In this document: positions 28,975 to 39,990 of the stretch, piece after piece
Numbering within the stretch: the first letter of the stretch is position 1
Layout: the number at the start of each line of letters is the position of its first letter
NCBI RefSeq assembly: GCF_014193255.1
Contig: NZ_JACHZB010000005.1
Location: 124,001-188,000, forward strand
DNA from: Rhizobium sp. BK196
GTDB lineage: Bacteria; Pseudomonadota; Alphaproteobacteria; Rhizobiales; Rhizobiaceae
Direction: 5' to 3'
DNA length: 64,000 nt
The notes under the pieces: generated by a model
The model's input: the letters and a program-made list of their open reading frames with translations, nothing else
Told to the model about the DNA's origin: nothing
The model's database searches: none
Translations under genes and position numbers: made by a program

Positions 28975-30255
28975 TTACATGTGCACGGCGCCCGGGTCGA
29001 TCTGCGGGCTGTCGCCGGGATGGGTGAAAAGCTTACCCTTTTCCGCCCAGAGGACCATGAGAACGGTCACGGCGCCGAAGAGCGTAAAGCCGCCGAAGAG
29101 CGGCTGGACTGTGCCGTTGAACAGCTGGCCGACGCCGCCGCCGAGGAGGGCGCCGAAAGTCGTCGACACGAAACCAGTGATGGCGGTTGCCGTGCCGGCA
29201 AGATTGCCCATCGGCTCCAGGCTGATCGCCGTGAAGTTGGTGGCGATGACGGCAAACATGATCAGCAGGATCGAGAAGAGTGCATAGGAGAAGGCGAAGG
29301 ACGGCGTGCCGCCGAGCGCCGCGACCAAGCCGATCGAAGAGATTATGGTGAAGAGCAGCATGGCCGCATGCGAGATGCGGCGCATGCCGAAGGTGCGCAC
29401 GAGCATGCCATTGGCGAAGTTGGCGACGGCGATGCCGCCCGCGGTTGCCGCAAAGGCGATCGGCAGCCAATCGCCGAGGCCGTAAACCTCGCCGAACACC
29501 TGCTGCACCGAGATCACATAGGCACTGATAACGCCGGTGAACATGGTGAGCCCGATCATGTAGCCGCAGGTGATGCGGTTGGTGAGAACCGTCTTGAAGC
29601 CGTCAGCGACGGCGTCGAAGGACAGTGGAATGCGCTCTTCCGGCGGTAGCGATTCCTTCAAGCGCAGCAGCGCCCAGACGAAGAGAATCGAAGCGATGAT
29701 GCCGAGCAGGATGAAAATCCAGTGCCAGTTGGCGTAGGTGATGATGAGCTGACCGACCGAAGGGGCGACGATCGGCACGATCATGAAGACGATCATGACA
29801 TAGGACATGACGCGCGCCATCTCGCGGCCGCCGAAGCAGTCGCGGACAATCGCCATTGTGGTGATGCGCACAGCTGCACCGCCGATACCCTGAACGAAGC
29901 GCATGATCAGCAGCATTTCGAAGCTGCCGGTGGCCGCGGCGGCAAACATGCCGATCACATAGCAGACCAGGCCGCCGAGCAGGATGTTGCGGCGGCCGAA
30001 GGCATCCGACAGGCTGCCGAAGATGATCTGCGACGCGCCGAACCCTAAGAAAAAGACGCCGATGACGAGCTGCGCGTCATTGTTGCTGGTTACCCCCAGC
30101 GAATGGCCGATATTGGGCAGCGCCGGCAGCATGCTGTCGATCGCCATGGCAATGCTGGCGGTCATGATGGCGATGGTCACCACGAATTCGACGAAACCCA
30201 TGCCGATGCGGGCCGAACCCTGGTTTTCCGTGTGTGGTTTGTGTGTCGGAGTCAT
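28975..30255 (-). CDS. MFS multidrug exporter, Bcr/CflA type (copy 1)
   Basis: A 426-residue, twelve-helix drug:proton antiporter-like protein. After the first helix it shows DSMLPALPNIGHSLG, then a motif A FGSLSDAFGRRNILLGG and IMRFVQGIGGAAVRI, the typical Bcr/CflA pattern. Substrate unknown. It lies directly downstream (110 bases) of a second gene of the same family on the same strand. Confidence 0.9.
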   Translation of the reverse strand: MTPTHKPHTENQGSARIGMGFVEFVVTIAIMTASIAMAIDSMLPALPNIGHSLGVTSNNDAQLVIGVFFLGFGASQIIFGSLSDAFGRRNILLGGLVCYVIGMFAAAATGSFEMLLIMRFVQGIGGAAVRITTMAIVRDCFGGREMARVMSYVMIVFMIVPIVAPSVGQLIITYANWHWIFILLGIIASILFVWALLRLKESLPPEERIPLSFDAVADGFKTVLTNRITCGYMIGLTMFTGVISAYVISVQQVFGEVYGLGDWLPIAFAATAGGIAVANFANGMLVRTFGMRRISHAAMLLFTIISSIGLVAALGGTPSFAFSYALFSILLIMFAVIATNFTAISLEPMGNLAGTATAITGFVSTTFGALLGGGVGQLFNGTVQPLFGGFTLFGAVTVLMVLWAEKGKLFTHPGDSPQIDPGAVHM

Positions 30256-30365
30256 TCGAATCCCCCTGAATGACGGAAGAGCTGCTGCAAACGCGGCCGA
30301 ACTTGATGTGGAAGGGCGGCGGAGTCCCTACCATGGCGTTCCGCCACTCGATGTGTCTGGAAGCT

Positions 30366-31655
30366 TCAGTGCCCGGTATCGGTGAAGTCCGAAATTGATG
30401 CGTCCTTCGAGAGCGGTGCGTGCTGCGGCCTGAACAGCCGCCCCTTTTCGGCGATCAGCACGAAAACGATCCCAACAAGCGAAACAATGAAGTAACCCGC
30501 AATCATTGGCGTTGCCGTTCCGTCGAAGGCCTGTCCGATCATGGCACCTATCGATGCGCCGCCGATCGTGCTCATGAAGCCGATCACTGAGGAGGCGGTG
30601 CCGGCAAGATGGCCGAGCGGCTCCATGGCAAGCGAATTGAAGTTGGAGCCGATCCAGCCGAACTGGAACATGACGAGCGCGAAGAAGATGATGAAGATCA
30701 CAAAGGGCATCGGCTGCGGCCCCGATATCTGCACCATCAGCCAAATGAAACTCAATGCGCAGAAACCGAGGATCGACGCGTGCGACAGGCGACGCATGCC
30801 GAAGCGGCCGACCAGCTGCGAATTGATGAAGGACGAGAAGGCCATGAACAGCGCCACAGCGGCAAAGGCGACCGGCATATAGACGCCGAGCCCGTAGATG
30901 CCGACATAGATCTGCTGGGCGGAGTTGATGAAGCCGAACAACGCGCCAAAGAGGATCGTGCTGGCAATGGTGTAACAGAGGGCGATGCGGTTGGAAAAGA
31001 AGATCGCAAAACCTTGTGCCACCGAGCGGACCGTGAACGGACGGACATTGGCGGGGTCAAGTGTTTCCGGCAGGCGCAGATACATCCACGTGCCGACGGC
31101 CGTCCCCATGGCGCCGATGAAGACGAAGATCATATGCCAGGTACTGATGAGCATGATGATCTGACCGCCGCCGGGCGCAATGACCGGAACGATCATGAAG
31201 ACCATCATGATCAGAGACATGACCTCCGCCATCTGTCGGCCGCCGTAGACGTCGCGGACAATGGAAATCGTAATGACACGGGTGGCGGCGGAACCCAGAC
31301 CCTGGATGAAGCGTAACGCCAGAAGCCCGGCAAAGGCCGGCACGACGGCGATGCCGAAGGCGGAAACGACATAGATGGCAAGGCCAATCAGCAGCGGAAC
31401 GCGACGACCGAAGCGATCGGAAAGCGGCCCATAGAAAAGCTGAGCGAGGCCGAAACCGAAAAGATAGGCAGAAACGACATACTGGCGATGATTCTCGTTT
31501 TCGACACCGAGGCTGGAGCCAATCTGCTGCAATGCGGGCAGCATGATATCGATTGCGAGCGAGTTGACGGCCATCAGGAAAGCCGCAAGCGCGATAAATT
31601 CCAGCTTGCCCATGGGCAGCCGACCCGCGGACATGGCTTGTGATGAATCGGTCAC
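30366..31655 (-). CDS. MFS multidrug exporter, Bcr/CflA type (copy 2)
   Basis: A 429-residue paralogue of the next gene: DIMLPALQQIGSSLG, motif A FYGPLSDRFGRRVPLLIG, LRFIQGLGSAATRV and GHLAGTASSVIGFMST match it helix for helix. The tandem arrangement suggests duplication followed by change of substrate or regulation. It follows grxD on the same strand after a hairpin. Confidence 0.9.
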   Translation of the reverse strand: MTDSSQAMSAGRLPMGKLEFIALAAFLMAVNSLAIDIMLPALQQIGSSLGVENENHRQYVVSAYLFGFGLAQLFYGPLSDRFGRRVPLLIGLAIYVVSAFGIAVVPAFAGLLALRFIQGLGSAATRVITISIVRDVYGGRQMAEVMSLIMMVFMIVPVIAPGGGQIIMLISTWHMIFVFIGAMGTAVGTWMYLRLPETLDPANVRPFTVRSVAQGFAIFFSNRIALCYTIASTILFGALFGFINSAQQIYVGIYGLGVYMPVAFAAVALFMAFSSFINSQLVGRFGMRRLSHASILGFCALSFIWLMVQISGPQPMPFVIFIIFFALVMFQFGWIGSNFNSLAMEPLGHLAGTASSVIGFMSTIGGASIGAMIGQAFDGTATPMIAGYFIVSLVGIVFVLIAEKGRLFRPQHAPLSKDASISDFTDTGH

Positions 31656-31679
31656 GATGAAATTCCCATAAACAGGTCA

Positions 31680-31702
31680 AGGCGCTGCTTGGCGCAGCGC
31701 CT
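31680..31702. terminator. GC-rich hairpin between grxD and the MFS gene
   Basis: AGGCGCTGC and GCAGCGCCT form a perfect 9-bp stem around TTGGC. There is no T-run on either strand, so it may be a weak terminator or an mRNA-processing structure. Confidence 0.4.
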
Positions 31703-31750
31703 CGAACTCAAAATACGGATTTGGAAACCGGACAGACGCCCGGTGACCGA

Positions 31751-32089
31751 TCAGGCGACGGCGGTCTTGATGGTGACGCCGTTTTCCTGGAGATGCTGCT
31801 GGAGCTCACCGGCCTGGAACATTTCCCGGACGATGTCGCAGCCGCCGATGAACTCGCCCTTGACGTAGAGCTGGGGAATCGTCGGCCAATTGGAGTAATC
31901 CTTGATGCCCTGGCGGATTTCCGAATCGGCGAGCACGTTGATGCCCTTATAGTCGACACCGATGTAGTCGAGGATCTGCACGACCTGGCCGGAGAAACCG
32001 CACTGCGGAAACTGTGGCGTGCCCTTCATGAAAAGGACGACGTCGTTGCTCTTGATCTCGTTTTCGATGAATTCGTTGATACCGCTCAT
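31751..32089 (-). CDS. grxD: Monothiol CGFS-type glutaredoxin
   Basis: A 112-residue Grx4-type protein with the CGFS active site (C30) in [13 protein letters not shown], then [19 protein letters not shown]. These glutaredoxins bind and hand over [2Fe-2S] clusters, typically together with BolA. bolA is about 4.4 kb upstream in this window on the same strand. The ATG at 32089 follows AGGATTAGG; an ATG six codons earlier is less likely. Confidence 0.95.
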   Translation of the reverse strand: MSGINEFIENEIKSNDVVLFMKGTPQFPQCGFSGQVVQILDYIGVDYKGINVLADSEIRQGIKDYSNWPTIPQLYVKGEFIGGCDIVREMFQAGELQQHLQENGVTIKTAVA

Positions 32090-32315
32090 GGGACCTAATC
32101 CTTTCAACAGGCGGGGTAAAGGCCCGCCGTTTCAATCGTTTTCTTTAGATAGCATGCGGAGGGCGGAATTCCACCCGCCCAAACCAAAAAAGACCAATCC
32201 GCGACACTTAGCGGCAGAGATTGTTGCCCATGCGTTACGCCCCATTGCGGCAGATCTTGATCTCTTCAATCTCGGTATCGGTGAAGCGGCCCTGCAGCTC
32301 TCAGTGGAGGAGGCT

Positions 32316-32543
32316 TTAGGCGCGGCGCTGCCTGCTGCGGCCTGCTGCCGTGCGGCGCTTGCTGACCTGCTTGCGAGCAGGCTTGCGACTCACCGGCGTT
32401 GCCTTGCGGGTGGTGCGGCTCGCCGTTGCAGACGCTGCCTTGCGGCGCTTGCGCTTGGTGGTACGGCCCGTGGTCTTCTTCAGGATTTCCTTGAGCACGC
32501 TACTGACGACGCCTGACACCAGTTCATTCACGAGATTGGCCAC
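32316..32543 (-). CDS. Small very basic protein with histone-H1-like tail
   Basis: A 75-residue protein. The first 24 residues are hydrophobic/amphipathic (ANLVNELVSGVVSSVLKEIL). The remaining 50 are almost entirely Lys, Arg, Ala, Thr and Ser, like an H1 or AlgP tail. GTG at 32543 has AAGGGGA seven bases upstream, a strong ribosome site. The tail could bind DNA, RNA or polyphosphate; this is inferred from composition only. Low-complexity sequence in GC-rich DNA can arise by chance, but the ribosome site and the non-repetitive N-terminus argue for a real gene. Confidence 0.65.
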   Translation of the reverse strand: MANLVNELVSGVVSSVLKEILKKTTGRTTKRKRRKAASATASRTTRKATPVSRKPARKQVSKRRTAAGRSRQRRA

Positions 32544-32709
32544 AAAATTCCCCTTAATCCTATCGAAATGCGCCTTACCCCATTGAATTCCGGAAGAGTT
32601 CGCTTAGCAAGACGGCTCGAAGGTTTTATCCGGTTTTTCGCCGCATTTTCGGGCGAACCGTCAGTCGAGCAACGGCGATCACAACACGCCGGAAAGAAGA
32701 AAAAGACTT

Positions 32710-33855
32710 ATGAAACTCGTCGAGAAGCGGGTCGTTCTGCATTTCCCCGGATTTGAGCCGTTGGACGGAAAAGCGCATCGGGCGCGGTATGAGCGCACCG
32801 CCCGGCAGAGTGCATCCGTGTGGGGATACCAGGTTTCAACGGGTACGGCTAGCGAGGGGGATTTTGTTTCCTTCGATGTCGACACCGGCGCCGACGGTTG
32901 GCAGACGCAGACGCGCGTCCATGTCTTCGACCATAACGACCTGGTGCAGCAGCTGCGCAAGGGCAATACGGCAAGCCGGATCGCCTTGGGCTTCAAGAGC
33001 TTCTGGCAGGTGGTGCGCGAGGGCGGCATGGCCGGCTATTTCCGCCACGCCTGGCGCTTTGGCCTCTTCTTCATCTTTCCCTTCCTCCTGACGGCGCTTG
33101 CAATCGTCATCACGCTGCAGATCCTGACGCTGCATTACTGGCTGGGGCTTCCCGGCTGGCACGTCGGCTGGAGTGCGCCGCTGGCGGCCATCTTCTTCAT
33201 CTTCGGTTTCCTGCCATTCTCGGAGCGCTTCCACACGCTACATCTTTTCGCCGACTGGGAAATGGCGGTGGCATTGGCGCGCATGGACAGGCCTGTTTTC
33301 AACGACTGGCTCGATCAATGCGCGACGTCGGTGCGCGAGGCACTCGAGGAGGAGGCCGATGAATATGTCATCTCCTCACACAGCATGGGCTCCAGCGTCG
33401 CGGCGCATGTCGTCGGCATTCTCTTGGAGCGGGAGCCGGATGTCTTCAAGGGCAAGCGGGTGGTCTTTGCCACACTTGGCTGCGCGATCCTTCAATGCGC
33501 GCTGATGTCGTCGGCGACGCTCCTGCGCTCGCGCGTCGGCCTGATCGCCCGCTGTCCTGACATTTTCTGGCTCGACGTGCAGTGCCTGACGGACTCGATC
33601 AACTTCTACAAAGTGCCCGTCGTCAGCGTTTCCGGCCATCCGGATGCGCCGCAGGCGAGCATGATCCATATCCGCGTGCGGCATATGCTGACCCCTGAAC
33701 ATTACAAGAAAATCCGTGGGGATCAGTTACGCGTGCACCGCCAATATGTGCTGGGGCCAGACATGAAATCAGCCTTCGATTTTACGCTGCTGACGGCTGG
33801 CCCGATGCCGGCATCGGCCTTTGCCGATCCCGAGCAGAGCAAGCTGCCGCTCTGA
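32710..33855 (+). CDS. Membrane protein with alpha/beta-hydrolase-like SHSMGS motif
   Basis: A 381-residue protein. An N-terminal soluble part starts VEKRVVLHFPGFEP, two membrane helices follow (about 117-140 and 155-172), and then a soluble domain with EYVISSHSMGSSVAAHVVG. S225 there looks like the nucleophile of a serine hydrolase, with GGxSxG reduced to SHSMGS. Its substrate is unknown. I know of similar uncharacterised proteins in Rhizobiales but cannot name a family. No clear RBS-based alternative start; AAGAAGAAAAAGACTT precedes the ATG. Confidence 0.75.
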   Translation: MKLVEKRVVLHFPGFEPLDGKAHRARYERTARQSASVWGYQVSTGTASEGDFVSFDVDTGADGWQTQTRVHVFDHNDLVQQLRKGNTASRIALGFKSFWQVVREGGMAGYFRHAWRFGLFFIFPFLLTALAIVITLQILTLHYWLGLPGWHVGWSAPLAAIFFIFGFLPFSERFHTLHLFADWEMAVALARMDRPVFNDWLDQCATSVREALEEEADEYVISSHSMGSSVAAHVVGILLEREPDVFKGKRVVFATLGCAILQCALMSSATLLRSRVGLIARCPDIFWLDVQCLTDSINFYKVPVVSVSGHPDAPQASMIHIRVRHMLTPEHYKKIRGDQLRVHRQYVLGPDMKSAFDFTLLTAGPMPASAFADPEQSKLPL

Positions 33856-33861
33856 CCGCTC

Positions 33862-34128
33862 TCACCCCTCCTGTTCCACCTCCAGTTTGGCAGCGGGGAC
33901 ATGGCCGGAAAGCGCCACGATCATGATCGCCGTGAAGATCAGCAAGGCACCTGTCAGCACATGCCATTGCGGCCGCTCATCGAGAAAGACATAGGCGCCG
34001 AGTGCGCCGAAAATGCTTTCGCCCGACACCAGAACAGCCGCCCGCGATGCCGTCGTATAACGCTGGGCGACGGTCTGCAGGCCGAAGGCGGCAGCCGTGG
34101 AGATAAGGCCGAGAACGGCGAGTTCTGG
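33862..34128 (-). pseudogene. EamA-type (DMT) transporter, 5'-truncated remnant
   Basis: Read on the minus strand, this gives the last 85-90 residues of an EamA/DMT permease: STAAAFGLQTVAQRYTTASR, ESIFGALGAYVFLDERPQ, LTGALLIFTAIMIVAL, then a stop. The first two-thirds of the gene are missing. At about 34128 the sequence changes abruptly to a different gene remnant in another reading frame, indicating a deletion junction. Confidence 0.8.
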
Positions 34129-34498
34129 AAAAGGTCACGCTTTGTGGCGCATCGAGATCGAGCAGCAGGATATCGCCGGGCCGGGTGTAGGGGAAAGGTG
34201 CGTGATAGTCGAAGAGCTATTCATAGGTTCCCTGATGCAGCAAGGCGAGCAGGAGCATCTTGCTGGAGCGCTCGGAAATTTCATTCTAGGCACGCGCCAG
34301 ATGAACCGCAATGGCGTTGAAACGCGTGAGGAAGGCATTGCCGAACATGCGTCCCGAAAAACTCGCGCGAAAATTACGATCCTTGAAGCGCGACCGGGAG
34401 AGATCGATGACCGGCAGCGGCGAACCTTCCACAGCCTCGAAGAGATATGACGCGCGTTTGCCTGGGGAAACGAGATCGGTATCGATGACTTGACCCAT
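34129..34498 (-). pseudogene. AraC-family regulator N-terminal domain remnant with two in-frame stops
   Basis: The gene starts at ATG 34498 after AAGGAG and reads MGQVIDTDLVSPGKRASYLF. It continues through a domain resembling AraC_binding_2: IDLSRSRFKDRNFRASFSG, then HLARA-stop-NEISERSS, HQGTYE-stop-LFDYHAPFPYTRPGDILLLD. Both stops are TAG where a TGG tryptophan codon is plausible. Otherwise the frame stays open until about 34128, where the EamA remnant begins. The C-terminal helix-turn-helix half is absent. The gene is dead by two nonsense changes and a deletion. Confidence 0.7.
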
Positions 34499-34560
34499 CT
34501 TTCATTCTCTCCTTGCACTTTCGAGCTTCCGAGAATGCAATGCCATAGCTTTCGAGCATC

Positions 34561-36375
34561 TTATCGCAACGCGGCGTGATCTATGCGAAAGAGTTGAAAA
34601 TCCGTTTTCGACGGCGCCGGCACACGCTCGAGACCTGGCCACGAGCCGCCTTTAGCCAATTCGGCATAAAGCGGCGCCTGGTTCGGATCCGCGGCGAGGC
34701 GAAAACGGCAGACCGCGACATAATCGAACGGCAGGAGTGCCGTGCGGCGGACTTCGCTGTCATGTGTCGTAAAGGCCTCGAACATTCGCTTCATCCCGGG
34801 CGATGCCCGATGGAATGGAACGGCTGCAACGGAGAAGCCGTCAGGTGCTGCGAAGACAAGGGGCAGAGCCAGCCCTTGCGGCACCGCAATTCCGCCGGGC
34901 TTTTGGCTCGAAAGTACGGAGAAGTCCTGCCCCAGACATTCGTCATAGGCCATGTAGTCGATGGCGTCGTACTGCGACGTTTGGGGAGGAACGGCAAATC
35001 GCAACAGGATGATCGCCACGATGACTAGCACGGCGGCAAATGCCGCAAGTCCACGTGATCGATCGGCAACGGAACTTTCCATTCGCGCCCCGAGCTGGAT
35101 GGCGAGTGGCAAGAAGAGCGGAATGAACGCAAAGGCAAAGCGAATATTTCGCGTCTGAAGCAGTGTCAGCAGCAGGCTGGTGACGGCAATCGCAAAGATG
35201 ATGGCCATCGCAGGGCGATGCTTCCGCGTCTCTTCGATTATGCCGGGCACCGCCATCACGGCGATACAGCCGAGCACTGCCAGCATTACCACGATGAAGA
35301 ATTGCCCATGTTGGAGGAAGTAAAAGAAACTGTATTCCTGGGAAACCCTATCCAGCCAATCGGCCTTGGAGAGCGGATCGATCATCCAGTAAGGCCCAGA
35401 GAGGCAGCGCGGAAACAAGAGGGCAGCGGCGGTTGCGACGCAGGCGGCCGGCAGGCCGAGGCCGAGAAGCTTCATATGCAGGCGTTTGTGGCCAAGAAAT
35501 GCGACACCGGCGGCCAGAGTGCCGGAGAAGCCGATTGCAAGCAGAATGTAGGGCGCGGAGAAGGCGTCGCACTGCATCGACAGGCTTGCTTTGGGACCGA
35601 TGAAAACCAACGCGGCGGGGATAGTCAGAACAAGGATTGTCGTGGCTGCGGCAAACAAAATTCGTCGCGTGCCTTCCACATTCAGAAGAAAGCACAGAAC
35701 CAGGCCGGCGAAGCCGACAGCGATGAATGGCAGACCTTCGAGACTGATGACGAAGCACAGAAGGGTGCCCACGCCGGCAAGAATGCCACCTGACCTATCC
35801 CATTTCTGGAGGCCGGCCAGGATCATCATAAGACCGACGATCTGCATATTGTGATGGTCGATGCGCCCGGGAACGAACTCCCAAACAGCGAATGTCATCA
35901 GAATGACTGCCGTGATCGTCAGGGTATAGTTCAGCAGGGCAGTCGCCCGAAGCTGGGGGCGCAGGACTATCGCAACCAGCAAACAGAAAAAGGAAAGCAT
36001 CATCGGCGGCCAAATGTCGAACGAGATAGACATCGCCTTTTCAAGGCCGAAAGCCGGGGCCAGCGCCGTGGTGATTGCGATAAAAGGAAGGTCGATCAGT
36101 CTCGACCACGGAGAGCTATATGCATCCGGGGTCGCGATCACCGGCAGGCTCAGATCGTACCAGCTTCCGCCCGCAGAGAAAAAATGGCGTATCTGCAGTT
36201 CACGCATGCGATCGTCGATGTCGCCGAGAAAGCTGTGCACGTCGGCAAGGTCGAGAAGCGCGATCGCCAGTGCGGCCGCGTAGACGGCAATGAAGATTCG
36301 CCAGATCGCTAAAGGCCTTTTCCCGGACACAATTTCTTCCGTATGGCGGGAATTGATTGACAGATCGATCTGCAT
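34561..36375 (-). CDS. Putative GT-C-fold membrane glycosyltransferase (STT3/AglB-like)
   Basis: A 604-residue protein with about 11-13 membrane helices. The first periplasmic loop has D-x-D-D (D52, D54, D55) in LGDIDDRMRELQIRHFF, then WYDLSLP and SPWSRLIDLP. A later loop has GRIDHHNMQ (D173-H174-H175). GT-C enzymes such as STT3/AglB use an acidic first-loop motif and a later DHH-like loop to bind the metal and lipid-linked sugar. The C-terminal 130 residues are soluble. Donor and acceptor are unknown. Alternative: a PMT/ArnT-like transferase. Confidence 0.65.
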   Translation of the reverse strand: MQIDLSINSRHTEEIVSGKRPLAIWRIFIAVYAAALAIALLDLADVHSFLGDIDDRMRELQIRHFFSAGGSWYDLSLPVIATPDAYSSPWSRLIDLPFIAITTALAPAFGLEKAMSISFDIWPPMMLSFFCLLVAIVLRPQLRATALLNYTLTITAVILMTFAVWEFVPGRIDHHNMQIVGLMMILAGLQKWDRSGGILAGVGTLLCFVISLEGLPFIAVGFAGLVLCFLLNVEGTRRILFAAATTILVLTIPAALVFIGPKASLSMQCDAFSAPYILLAIGFSGTLAAGVAFLGHKRLHMKLLGLGLPAACVATAAALLFPRCLSGPYWMIDPLSKADWLDRVSQEYSFFYFLQHGQFFIVVMLAVLGCIAVMAVPGIIEETRKHRPAMAIIFAIAVTSLLLTLLQTRNIRFAFAFIPLFLPLAIQLGARMESSVADRSRGLAAFAAVLVIVAIILLRFAVPPQTSQYDAIDYMAYDECLGQDFSVLSSQKPGGIAVPQGLALPLVFAAPDGFSVAAVPFHRASPGMKRMFEAFTTHDSEVRRTALLPFDYVAVCRFRLAADPNQAPLYAELAKGGSWPGLERVPAPSKTDFQLFRIDHAALR

Positions 36376-36501
36376 GGCGTGGCTCCAACCAGGTATCCGA
36401 CAAATGCACGGTGAGCACTTAAAATTGGCCTACAGTTCGATAATACGTTTTGAGTCCGGCCCGGTAAGGAAGGCGCCTCATCAAGCCGGCGCAAATCCCG
36501 C

Positions 36502-36735
36502 TCAATCCGGTGCGGAGGTCTGCAGGGCAAGCGCGTGCAGGATGCCGCCCATATTGCCCTTCAGCGCCTCATAGACCATCTGGTGCTGCTGCACGCGGCT
36601 CTTGCCGCGGAAGGCTTCCGCAACGACTTCGGCGGCGTAGTGATCGCCGTCGCCTGCCAGATCGCGGATCGTTACCTTGGCACCGGGAATCCCGGCCTTG
36701 ATCATGTCTTCGATATCGCCGGGTTTCATGGCCAT
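36502..36735 (-). CDS. bolA: BolA-family protein
   Basis: A 77-residue BolA protein starting MAMKPGDIEDMIKAGIPGA, with the signature VVAEAFRGKSRVQQHQMVYEAL. BolA partners with CGFS glutaredoxins in Fe-S cluster handling and iron regulation. ATG 36735 has AAGGAG eight bases upstream; nearby ATGs at 36741 and 36729 are alternatives. It begins 19 bases after purL on the same strand, so it is probably co-transcribed with it. Confidence 0.93.
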   Translation of the reverse strand: MAMKPGDIEDMIKAGIPGAKVTIRDLAGDGDHYAAEVVAEAFRGKSRVQQHQMVYEALKGNMGGILHALALQTSAPD

Positions 36736-36754
36736 GATCATTACTCCTTGCGCA

Positions 36755-39091
<2,337 letters not shown>

Positions 39092-39101
39092 CCTAGGTTC
39101 C

Positions 39102-39974
39102 TTACGGGTGACTTGGAGGTCGCAGATCGAGAGATTCGACTACCGGACATTGGCCGAGACCCTGCCTTGCCCCCCCGACGTCGACCGACCTTTGAACTCG
39201 CTGGTATCCGAGCTTCTCCGAAATCTCGTTGGCTGCACCAAGCAAGCTCTCCAGATATTTTGTTCTATTCCGCACGCCGTCCTCGCGCGGAGTTACGAGG
39301 CACAGGGTGGCGATGCAGGCACCATCGGCTTGATGAACCGGTACGGCGAAACAATGCGTGAAATTCTCCACCTCGCTATTGAAGGTGAAAAACCCGTCGC
39401 GGGACGCCTGACGCACCTGGGCGATAAATTCTGCCGGCTTCATCTGCCGACCGCTGGGGAGAACGAAGTCCTCCGGCGGGATCAGATCGATAATCTCCTG
39501 ATCGCTCAGATGCGAAACGAGCAAACGGCCCGACGCCGTCCAGGGGATGGAAACGAGCTCCCCGACATTCGAGGAGATGCGGAACGGCCGGATGCCCTCA
39601 CGCATCATGGCGACGGTGTATTTGCGTCCTTCGAGCAGGCACATCTGTGCCGTCTCGCGGGTTTCTTCGGCCAGCCGCACCAGCATGCGGTCGCACTCCC
39701 GCATCAGATCGAACTGTTCGGCGTAGGCCGTTCCAAGGAAATAGAGGCGGCGACCAAGATTAACGCGTCCGTCTCCCCCATGGTAGTCGAGCATGCCGTG
39801 GCTGAGCAGGAGATTGACCAGCTCGTAGACCGAAGATCGAGGCGCGCCAATTTCGGCGGCAATCTCGTTCGGCCGCATCGGCTGTCGCTTCACTCGCAGG
39901 AACTCGAGGATCTCGAAGGCACGATCCAGTCCTCGGGTGCGCCGCGATACTGTGTCGATACCGGCCTCAGCCAT
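39102..39974 (-). CDS. IclR-family transcriptional regulator
   Basis: A 290-residue regulator. The N-terminal winged helix (about 12-75) reads FEILEFLRVKRQPMRPNEIA, then GAPRSSVYELVNLLLSHGML. The C-terminal IclR effector domain (about 90-260) includes MCLLEGRKYTVAMM and HCFAVPVHQADGACIATLCL. It is the last gene of the ABC/RidA operon, 16 bases after ridA. It is the best candidate to bind the twin palindromes about 3.5 kb away at the operon promoter. Confidence 0.93.
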   Translation of the reverse strand: MAEAGIDTVSRRTRGLDRAFEILEFLRVKRQPMRPNEIAAEIGAPRSSVYELVNLLLSHGMLDYHGGDGRVNLGRRLYFLGTAYAEQFDLMRECDRMLVRLAEETRETAQMCLLEGRKYTVAMMREGIRPFRISSNVGELVSIPWTASGRLLVSHLSDQEIIDLIPPEDFVLPSGRQMKPAEFIAQVRQASRDGFFTFNSEVENFTHCFAVPVHQADGACIATLCLVTPREDGVRNRTKYLESLLGAANEISEKLGYQRVQRSVDVGGARQGLGQCPVVESLDLRPPSHP

Positions 39975-39990
39975 GCTTTTCTCTCCAATG

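Noticed and set aside
32109..32180. GC-rich inverted repeats upstream of grxD as a riboswitch or terminator
   Set aside because: Simple stems with no T-run in the right direction and no recognisable riboswitch core.
34135..34518. 127-residue minus-strand frame over the AraC remnant
   Set aside because: It is an out-of-frame reading of the AraC-type pseudogene, which keeps recognisable domain sequence in another frame.
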